This document shows, in pieces, positions 6,700 through 10,938 of a stretch of DNA of 10,938 nucleotides. Numbering within the stretch: the stretch's first letter is position 1; the number at the start of each line of letters is the position of its first letter. The stretch is from Sulfurovum sp. Lineage in GTDB: Bacteria; Campylobacterota; Campylobacteria; Campylobacterales; Sulfurovaceae. Where the stretch lies: the NCBI GenBank assembly GCA_015490315.1, contig WFYB01000203.1, forward strand, positions 1-10,938. The letters are read 5' to 3'. Below the pieces are notes generated by a model that saw only the letters and a program-made list of their open reading frames with translations, was not told where the DNA came from and did not search any database. The position numbers were made by a program, and so were the translations under genes.

Positions 6700-6704
6700 T
6701 TTTA
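6687..6704. promoter_or_regulatory. Palindrome spanning both -10 boxes, operator-like
   Basis: TAAAATTGTGCAATTTTA is a perfect inverted repeat with 8-base arms around TG. Its two halves are the proposed -10 boxes of nadD (plus) and gap (minus). A protein bound here would block both promoters. Alternatively the symmetry only reflects two facing -10 boxes. No regulator gene is nearby. Confidence 0.5.
6692..6704 (-). promoter_or_regulatory. Candidate gap promoter (-10 box)
   Basis: The minus strand reads TAAAAT at 6704-6699, preceded by CTG, about 47 bases upstream of the gap ATG. Transcription would start near 6692. No convincing -35 box is seen. The call is supported mainly by position and by symmetry with the nadD -10 box. 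Confidence 0.4.
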
Positions 6705-6723
6705 CAGTAAATGAGGTTAGCAT

Positions 6724-7302
6724 TTGGTTAAAACACCCAAGCCTGTAGCAGCGATATTCGGCGGCAGTTTCGACCCGCCGCACATCGGACATCAACAGAT
6801 CGTCCAAGCCGCTGCGAAGCTACCCGGTGTCGACCGAGTGCTGATCGTGCCAGCCTACCTGAACCCCTTCAAAACATCTTCGCTCTCTGATGCCGGGCAG
6901 AGACTTCAATGGTGTCACAGCCTTTTTGACGGCATACCCAAAGTATCCGTTGAGTCCTATGAAGTGGATCAGGGTCGGAGTGTCACGACCTGGGAGACTG
7001 TAAAACATTTCAAGACAAACTATGATGTCCGGTACCTGATCATCGGTTCTGACAACCTGTCAACCCTTGAAAAGTGGCACCAATTTGACGCACTAAACCG
7101 CGAGATCATATGGATCATCGCCACCAGAGAGGGGTATGACCTCAAGACCGACATGCTTAGAAGCTGGCAGATCCTGGAGGTTAACGTACCTGCAAGCTCT
7201 ACAGAGATAAGAGCGTCGGGTGACATCAGCCATGTTGACAACAAAATCAAAGAAGATGTAAACCGGACATTACAACTAAACACAAAGGATAACCCTTCAT
7301 GA
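6724..7302 (+). CDS. nadD: Nicotinate-nucleotide adenylyltransferase NadD
   Basis: It transfers AMP from ATP to nicotinate mononucleotide, giving deamido-NAD in NAD synthesis. The 192 residues show the nucleotidyltransferase core: FGGSFDPPHIGH (12-23) with the HxGH motif at 20-23, YLIIGSDNL (104-112) and the C-terminal SSTEIR (158-163), which stands for the family ISSTxIR motif. The start is TTG at 6724. A TAG at 6718-6720 closes the frame just upstream, and no ATG or GTG lies between, so there is no alternative. GAGG ends 7 bases before it. The stop overlaps the rsfS start (ATGA), so the two are translationally coupled. From memory, C. jejuni keeps the same order gap, nadD, rsfS. Confidence 0.95.
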   Translation: MVKTPKPVAAIFGGSFDPPHIGHQQIVQAAAKLPGVDRVLIVPAYLNPFKTSSLSDAGQRLQWCHSLFDGIPKVSVESYEVDQGRSVTTWETVKHFKTNYDVRYLIIGSDNLSTLEKWHQFDALNREIIWIIATREGYDLKTDMLRSWQILEVNVPASSTEIRASGDISHVDNKIKEDVNRTLQLNTKDNPS

Positions 7303-7643
7303 CCATTGAAGAAAGAATAAACAACATCGTCAACCTGCTTGACGAAAAAAAAGCAGAAGAGATAGAGGTATTCAACCTCGATGATGCAGACTATATCGCT
7401 GACCGTGTGGTGATTGCTAACTCACTTAACCTCAAACATACGCAAGCACTCTTTGATCAGCTCAAAGATGCACTCAAACCACTTGGTGAGGAGTTCCTCC
7501 ATGCAGATATGAGCGATGAGTGGATCGTTGCAGATCTGGGGGATATCCTCGTGCATATCATGATTCCGGAGTATAGACAGCGCTATTCACTCGAGACGTT
7601 TCTGAGTGAACTTATGGAGAACCAGAAAGCGCTTAAACAGTAA
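7299..7643 (+). CDS. rsfS: Ribosomal silencing factor RsfS
   Basis: RsfS binds ribosomal protein uL14 on the large subunit and blocks subunit joining when nutrients are low. The 114 residues match the family: an N-terminal helix (MTIEERINNIVNLLDEKKAEEI), the core VFNLDDADYIADRVVIAN (about 24-41) and the diagnostic WIVADLGDILVHIM (about 75-88), followed by PEYRQRYSLETF. Its ATG overlaps the nadD stop by 4 bases, and AAGGA lies about 9 bases upstream, inside nadD. It ends 12 bases before the convergent stop of the membrane protein gene. Confidence 0.95.
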   Translation: MTIEERINNIVNLLDEKKAEEIEVFNLDDADYIADRVVIANSLNLKHTQALFDQLKDALKPLGEEFLHADMSDEWIVADLGDILVHIMIPEYRQRYSLETFLSELMENQKALKQ

Positions 7644-7652
7644 CAAGCGTAC

Positions 7653-7676
7653 GAGCTACCCTATGACAGGGAGCTC
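7653..7676. terminator. Hairpin between convergent genes, possible bidirectional terminator
   Basis: GAGCT (7653-7657) pairs with AGCTC (7672-7676), and CCCT (7659-7662) with AGGG (7668-7671), around the loop ATGAC and with one bulged A at 7658. It lies just after rsfS and covers the stop codon of the opposite gene. There is no T-run on either side, so it is not a canonical intrinsic terminator. Confidence 0.35.
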
Positions 7677-7991
7677 ATGCCCAGAGCCTGCCAGCAGTTC
7701 AAGCAGCAAAAAGATCGCAATCGTCACTACCGGTGAGGCGATCAGCCACCAGAGGTACTTCCCTCGCAACAGATAATAGAGCACCCCTCCCCATGCGATC
7801 ACAACCAAAACAAGATGTGAAAGATAGAGCGGGATAACAGGACGGGTAAGATTGCCGACGATCGCCAGCGAAACCACCAATGCAAAACTTGCAAGCGTGA
7901 TCATGGTTTTTTTGAAGTTTTTTTCCCGTTTGTACTGTAACAATGTCAAAGCCAGTGTACCCAATACGGCTATGAGGATCAACGCTTTCAC
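7656..7991 (-). CDS. Small four-helix integral membrane protein of unknown function
   Basis: I do not recognise the family. From the GTG start the protein has 111 residues and four hydrophobic segments: about 1-18 (VKALILIAVLGTLALTLL), 28-44 (ITLASFALVVSLAIVGN), 54-73 (LYLSHLVLVVIAWGGVLYYL) and 80-100 (LWWLIASPVVTIAIFLLLELL). A basic loop, YKREKNFKK, separates the first two, suggesting it faces the cytoplasm. I prefer the GTG at 7991 because AAGGGG lies 6 bases upstream and helix 1 then begins immediately. An ATG at 8048 in the same frame would add 19 polar residues, but it has no clear ribosome binding site and lies inside a strong hairpin (8039-8082). It converges on rsfS and follows argS in the same direction. 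Confidence 0.75.
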   Translation of the reverse strand: MKALILIAVLGTLALTLLQYKREKNFKKTMITLASFALVVSLAIVGNLTRPVIPLYLSHLVLVVIAWGGVLYYLLRGKYLWWLIASPVVTIAIFLLLELLAGSGHELPVIG

Positions 7992-8038
7992 AAAATGCCC
8001 CTTAATTTCTAATACTTCATTTTCACTCACGGGAGTCA

Positions 8039-8082
8039 GGTGATTCATGATTCATTGCTTACACAAAAAATCACAAATCACC
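8039..8082 (-). other. RNA hairpin between argS and the membrane protein gene
   Basis: On the minus strand GGTGATTTGTGATTT (8082-8068) is followed, after a 14-base loop, by GAATCATGAATCACC (8053-8039). All 15 positions can pair in minus-strand RNA, 12 as Watson-Crick pairs and 3 as G-U. In plus-strand RNA the same three positions would be A-C mismatches. The stem contains the alternative ATG at 8048. No T-run follows, so it is more likely a 3'-end stabiliser or leader structure than an intrinsic terminator. Confidence 0.65.
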
Positions 8083-8106
8083 AGACTACTTATGTACTAA
8101 TTCTTA

Positions 8107-8115
8107 ATTTTATCA
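8107..8115 (-). promoter_or_regulatory. Possible promoter for the membrane protein gene at the argS stop
   Basis: TGATAAAAT on the minus strand (8115-8107) fits an extended -10 element and overlaps the argS TGA stop. A start near 8100 would place the 8039-8082 hairpin in the leader of the membrane protein gene. There is no clear -35, and such short AT-rich matches can occur by chance. Confidence 0.3.
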
Positions 8116-9810
8116 CAATCTCTCGACGACATCGATGCCAAGCAGGTTTAATCCCTGCTTGATCGTCTTAGCAGTGAGGTTCGCCAGCTGCAGGCGGCTC
8201 TGGCGTGTCTCTTCGGCTACCCCCTCTTTTAGAATAGGGTTACGCTCATAAAATTTCATAAAGAGTGTTGCCAGATCGTACAAATAGGCGGTGATCTGAC
8301 TGGGTGCGGCATCTTCGGCTGCACGCTCGAGAACATCCTCAAAACGCAACAGCATCATCGCCAGTCTGTGCTCCAGCTCATCACCGATAACAATCTCACC
8401 CTCAGGCTGCTTGCCGTACTTTCTGAAGATGCTCTGTATCCGTGCATACGCGTACTGCATATAGAGTGAGGTATTGCCCTCAAAAGAGAGCATCTTGTCC
8501 CAATCGAAGATATAGTTGGATTCACGGTTGATGCTTAAATCGGCATACTTCACTGCTCCGATCCCGATCGTCTTTGCCAGTGCTTCGATCTGTTCATGGG
8601 TATAGTCAGACTTGTCCTTGATCGCCTCTTTGGCACGTTCTACCGCCTCGTCGAGCAGATCGATCAGTTTGACCGTACCGCCGTCACGCGTCTTGAAAGG
8701 CTTGCCGCTCTTGTCCATCATCGTTCCAAACGCCACATGCTCCAGCTTGACATCCTCCGGGACAAATCCTGCCTCTTTGGCAACCCTGAATACCTGTTTG
8801 AAATGCCCCGCCTGTCTTGCGTCAACCACATAGGAGATACGCTTGGCACCCAAGACCTGTGCTCTGTAGTGCAGTGCTGCCAGGTCAGTCGTTGCATAGA
8901 GATAGCCGCCGTCACCCTTCTGGACGATCACAGGTACTTCATCCCCCTCGAGGAAAACACACTGCGCACCGTCACTCTCCTGCAGCTTCCCTGCCTCCTT
9001 GAGGGCATCGATTACCTTGGGAAGCTCATCGTTATAGAAGCTCTCAGCTCTGACATCCTCTCTACTTAGATTGACCCCAAGCTTCTCATAGACCTCTTCG
9101 CAGTGCCCAAGAGAGATATCGATAAACTTCTGCCAGAGTCCAAGACAGTGGCTGTCCCCACTTTGTATCTTGACCACATACTCTCTCGCTTTGTCGGCAA
9201 ATGCCGGATCCTCATCGAAACGCTTTTTGGCATCTTTGTAGAACTGTTCGAGATCTCTGAGTGAGACGCTGCTCTCTTCGCCTGTCTCTTCAAGGTAGGC
9301 AATCAGCATCCCAAACTGTGTCCCCCAGTCACCGATATGGTTCTGGCGTATCACCTCATCCCCGAGGAACTCCAGCAAATTTGCCAACGTATCGCCAATG
9401 ATGGTAGAGCGCAAATGTCCAACATGCATCTGTTTTGCCATATTGGGTCCAGAGTAGTCCACGATCGCTTTGATCGGGTTCTCTTTCACTCCGATACCCA
9501 AACGCGCATCTGCCACCGCTTCACTGCTTCGCGTGGCGATCCAGTTGTCATCGAGCCAGAGGTTGATAAAGCCAGGTCCCGCGATCTCTGCTTTTGCGAT
9601 CACACCGTCGGTTTTGAGATGCTCTACGATCGTAGCGGCGATCTCTCTTGGGTTTTTCCCCAACTTTTTGGCAAGTGCCATCGCACCGTTGAACTGAAAG
9701 TCACCAAATTCCGGTTTGGTCGCTTCCGATACGGAAATAGGTGTCGCATCAATACCCGCTTCATCAAAAGCCGCCTGAATGACCTGATTCACTTCTTGTT
9801 TTAATTTCAT
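8113..9810 (-). CDS. argS: Arginyl-tRNA synthetase
   Basis: This class I synthetase charges tRNA-Arg with arginine. The 565 residues are near the family length. It has an N-terminal additional domain that recognises the tRNA D-loop (about 1-110), the HIGH motif as HVGH (129-132) in YSGPNMAKQMHVGHLRSTI, and in place of KMSKS the segment MMDKSGKPFKTRDGG (364-378), as is usual in ArgRS. The helical anticodon-binding domain follows from about 440, and the protein ends in VERL, resembling the family's usual hydrophobic C-terminus. The ATG at 9810 is preceded by a weak GGA about 8 bases upstream. It is downstream of tatA across 97 bases, in the tatA-argS order I recall from C. jejuni and H. pylori. 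Confidence 0.97.
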   Translation of the reverse strand: MKLKQEVNQVIQAAFDEAGIDATPISVSEATKPEFGDFQFNGAMALAKKLGKNPREIAATIVEHLKTDGVIAKAEIAGPGFINLWLDDNWIATRSSEAVADARLGIGVKENPIKAIVDYSGPNMAKQMHVGHLRSTIIGDTLANLLEFLGDEVIRQNHIGDWGTQFGMLIAYLEETGEESSVSLRDLEQFYKDAKKRFDEDPAFADKAREYVVKIQSGDSHCLGLWQKFIDISLGHCEEVYEKLGVNLSREDVRAESFYNDELPKVIDALKEAGKLQESDGAQCVFLEGDEVPVIVQKGDGGYLYATTDLAALHYRAQVLGAKRISYVVDARQAGHFKQVFRVAKEAGFVPEDVKLEHVAFGTMMDKSGKPFKTRDGGTVKLIDLLDEAVERAKEAIKDKSDYTHEQIEALAKTIGIGAVKYADLSINRESNYIFDWDKMLSFEGNTSLYMQYAYARIQSIFRKYGKQPEGEIVIGDELEHRLAMMLLRFEDVLERAAEDAAPSQITAYLYDLATLFMKFYERNPILKEGVAEETRQSRLQLANLTAKTIKQGLNLLGIDVVERL

Positions 9811-9876
9811 AGATTATTCCGTAATATTTTGTGTAGCGTTGTAGATAATCAGTGCTGTGCACCGGTAGTATGGTCT

Positions 9877-9904
9877 CAGCGCTGAGCGCTGAACACTGAG
9901 CGCT
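9877..9904. repeat. Tandem heptamer repeat, four units of GAGCGCT
   Basis: Four consecutive 7-base units fill 28 bases between argS and tatA. Units 2 and 4 are exactly GAGCGCT, unit 1 differs only in its first base (C) and unit 3 reads GAACACT. Since AGCGCT is self-complementary, units can also pair with each other; CTCAGCGCTGAG (9875-9886) is a perfect 12-base palindrome. The array ends one base before the tatA stop codon, so its hairpins would sit at the tatA 3' end. Confidence 0.8.
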
Positions 9905-9905
9905 T

Positions 9906-10136
9906 TTATGCGTTCTCGCTCTTTTTCTCTTCGACTTTCGCCTCTTCCTGGCTTGGCTCCTCTTTGGAAGCGATCTCTTTAGGTGTCTCTACCTCATCAT
10001 CTTCTTTTACAGCTTTTTTGAAGTCCTTGATCCCTTTTCCGATACCTTTTGCAAGGTCTGGAATCTTCTTGGCTCCAAAGAGCAGTACTACGATCGCCAA
10101 TACGATCAAGAGTTCCGGCATACTTGGCATACCCAT
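9906..10136 (-). CDS. tatA: Sec-independent protein translocase subunit TatA
   Basis: TatA oligomerises in the inner membrane to form the pore through which TatBC-recognised folded proteins cross. The 76 residues show the family plan: a short N-terminus with Glu8 (PELLIV), one membrane helix (about 8-21), the FGAKKIPDL hinge (20-28), an amphipathic helix GIGKGIKDFKKAV (about 31-43) and a highly acidic, Glu-rich tail. The ATG at 10136 has AAGGA 5 bases upstream; a second ATG at Met3 lacks that spacing. A small protein with this motif could be TatB, but the short length and hinge fit TatA or TatE. No tatB or tatC lies in the window. It sits between gmk and argS, as I recall from C. jejuni and H. 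pylori. Confidence 0.94.
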   Translation of the reverse strand: MGMPSMPELLIVLAIVVLLFGAKKIPDLAKGIGKGIKDFKKAVKEDDEVETPKEIASKEEPSQEEAKVEEKKSENA

Positions 10137-10169
10137 ATCAATCCTTTTTACATCGCCTGCGCGAATATT

Positions 10170-10182
10170 TTGGTTAATTATA
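10170..10182 (-). promoter_or_regulatory. Promoter for tatA (and argS)
   Basis: A perfect TATAAT reads on the minus strand at 10182-10177 in the 62-base gap after gmk, with an AT-rich upstream region but no clear -35 box. A start near 10170 gives tatA a leader of about 34 bases, so tatA need not depend on read-through from gmk. Confidence 0.5.
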
Positions 10183-10198
10183 CTGCAAAATGTTTAAT

Positions 10199-10816
10199 TT
10201 ATCTTTTGCCCAGCCACTCCTCGATAAATTTGCGGCTCTCCTCTTGGCTCTGTTTGAGTCTGGCTGCCTGTGCAATCGTCACAAACTGCTTGGCTGCCTC
10301 TGCGATATTATCATTGATGATCGTAAAGTCATACTCCCCGATCGCAGCGATCTCCTCTTTGGCATTTTGGATACGCTGGGTGATAACCGCATCATCGTCA
10401 GTGCATCTGGCACGCAGCCGCTGCTCGAGCTCTTTGAGTGTCGGCGGTGTGATAAATGCAGAGGTGGTGATATCATTCATCTTGGCGCGCACCAGCCTGT
10501 GTCCCTGCACATCGATATCAAAGATCACGAGTTTACCCGCTTCAAGCGCCTCACGCACCGGCTTGAGCGATGTGCCGTAGTAGTTGCCGTGTACCTGTGC
10601 ATACTCCAGGAAGTTCCCCGCTTTGATATCCTCCTCGAACTCCTCTTTGCTGACAAAGAAGTATTCGCGTCCATGCTGCTCACCCTCTCGGGGTGCTCTG
10701 GTCGTGGTGGAGATAGAGAAGTAGTACTCCCCTATCTCATCCGCGGCGGCATTGATGATCGTACTCTTCCCCGCCCCGCTGGGGCCGGAGAGTACCAGTA
10801 TAGCTCCTTTTTGCAT
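10199..10816 (-). CDS. gmk: Guanylate kinase
   Basis: It phosphorylates GMP (and dGMP) to the diphosphate with ATP. The 205 residues match the family. The P-loop is GPSGAGKST (11-19); the GMP-binding segment has STTTRAPREGEQHGREYFFV (about 36-55); HGNYYGTS (about 76-83) and VIFDIDVQG (about 96-104) follow, with the lid region LRARCTDDDAVITQRI further on. The ATG overlaps the stop of the upstream gene by one base (TGATG), and an AAGGA lies about 9 bases upstream, inside that gene, so translation is probably coupled. Confidence 0.97.
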   Translation of the reverse strand: MQKGAILVLSGPSGAGKSTIINAAADEIGEYYFSISTTTRAPREGEQHGREYFFVSKEEFEEDIKAGNFLEYAQVHGNYYGTSLKPVREALEAGKLVIFDIDVQGHRLVRAKMNDITTSAFITPPTLKELEQRLRARCTDDDAVITQRIQNAKEEIAAIGEYDFTIINDNIAEAAKQFVTIAQAARLKQSQEESRKFIEEWLGKR

Positions 10817-10938
10817 CAGAGAGGATCCTTGAGTTTCAATTTGACCTTCTCGCCTTTGAGAAGTTGACGCAGTTTTTTGGGTTTGGTCTTACGAATCGTA
10901 TAGGCAAACATCATCTCAAGCTTTTCAAGCTCTTCAAG
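10816..10938 (-). CDS. 3' end of a gene upstream of gmk, possibly the acidic poly-E protein homologue
   Basis: Only the last 40 residues and the stop are in the window; the frame stays open to the right edge. The visible part starts LEELEKLEMMFAYTIRKTKP and ends in a basic stretch (KLRQLLKGEKVKLKLKDPL). The coupled stop/start with gmk (TGATG) and the low-complexity Leu-Glu start suggest a real gene. As I recall, gmk in C. jejuni and H. pylori is preceded by a long, highly acidic Glu-rich protein (Cj1178c, HP0322), which this could be. That identity rests on position and a short tail only. Confidence 0.7.
   Translation of the reverse strand, partial: LEELEKLEMMFAYTIRKTKPKKLRQLLKGEKVKLKLKDPL

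Noticed and set aside
5540..6748. A 402-codon plus-strand open frame antisense to gap and the start of pgk
   Set aside because: gap and pgk are unmistakable on the other strand. The translation is rich in Cys, Arg, His and Ile without recognisable motifs, as expected for a codon-biased shadow frame, and it overruns the nadD promoter and start.
9337..9804. A 155-codon plus-strand open frame antisense to the argS N-terminal half
   Set aside because: argS motifs (HVGH and flanking residues) lie on the opposite strand in this region; the frame has no plausible ribosome binding site or domain.
8113..9810. ArgS lacking the KMSKS motif
   Set aside because: Divergent or missing KMSKS, with a GKPFKTRxG-type segment in its place, is usual in arginyl-tRNA synthetases.

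Overview
The window looks like core chromosome from a member of the Campylobacterota (formerly Epsilonproteobacteria), probably a free-living Sulfurovum-like relative. I infer this from three gene neighbourhoods that I remember as conserved in Campylobacter jejuni and Helicobacter pylori, together with moderate base composition rather than the AT-rich composition of the host-associated genera. I could not run a search, so the genus is a guess. I see no tRNA, rRNA, CRISPR array, transposase, phage gene or defence system.

Layout. Positions 1-2032 (minus strand) carry a small operon: a homologue of H. pylori HP0268, miaB, and a DUF374-type lysophospholipid acyltransferase cut by the left edge. 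A divergent promoter pair at about 2070-2115 separates it from nusA on the plus strand (2209-3372). Positions 3373-3754 hold no credible gene and are filled by a nested inverted-repeat (fold-back) element. Positions 3755-6652 (minus) are a gap-pgk-tpiA operon for the triose-phosphate segment of glycolysis and gluconeogenesis. Divergent from it are nadD and rsfS (6724-7643, overlapping by 4 bases). A small four-helix membrane protein of unknown function follows on the minus strand (7656-7991). Positions 8113-10938 (minus) carry the 3' end of an unidentified gene, then gmk, tatA and argS.

How the genes work together. Gap, Pgk and TpiA interconvert 3-phosphoglycerate, glyceraldehyde-3-phosphate and dihydroxyacetone phosphate. 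The GAPDH carries substitutions at the two positions best known for setting NAD versus NADP use, which suggests an NADPH-preferring, biosynthetic (gluconeogenic) role, as expected if the cell fixes CO2 and builds sugars upward. NadD makes the NAD precursor; RsfS silences ribosomes; NusA, MiaB, ArgS and Gmk serve transcription, tRNA modification, tRNA charging and nucleotide supply; TatA belongs to the Tat protein exporter.

The coding content is ordinary. The points worth a second look are mostly non-coding: the fold-back element at about 3404-3752, which sits at a junction between gene blocks; a palindrome whose halves are the -10 boxes of gap and nadD; a 15-base-pair hairpin between argS and the membrane protein whose imperfections all become G-U pairs on one strand; and a four-unit heptamer repeat beside tatA.
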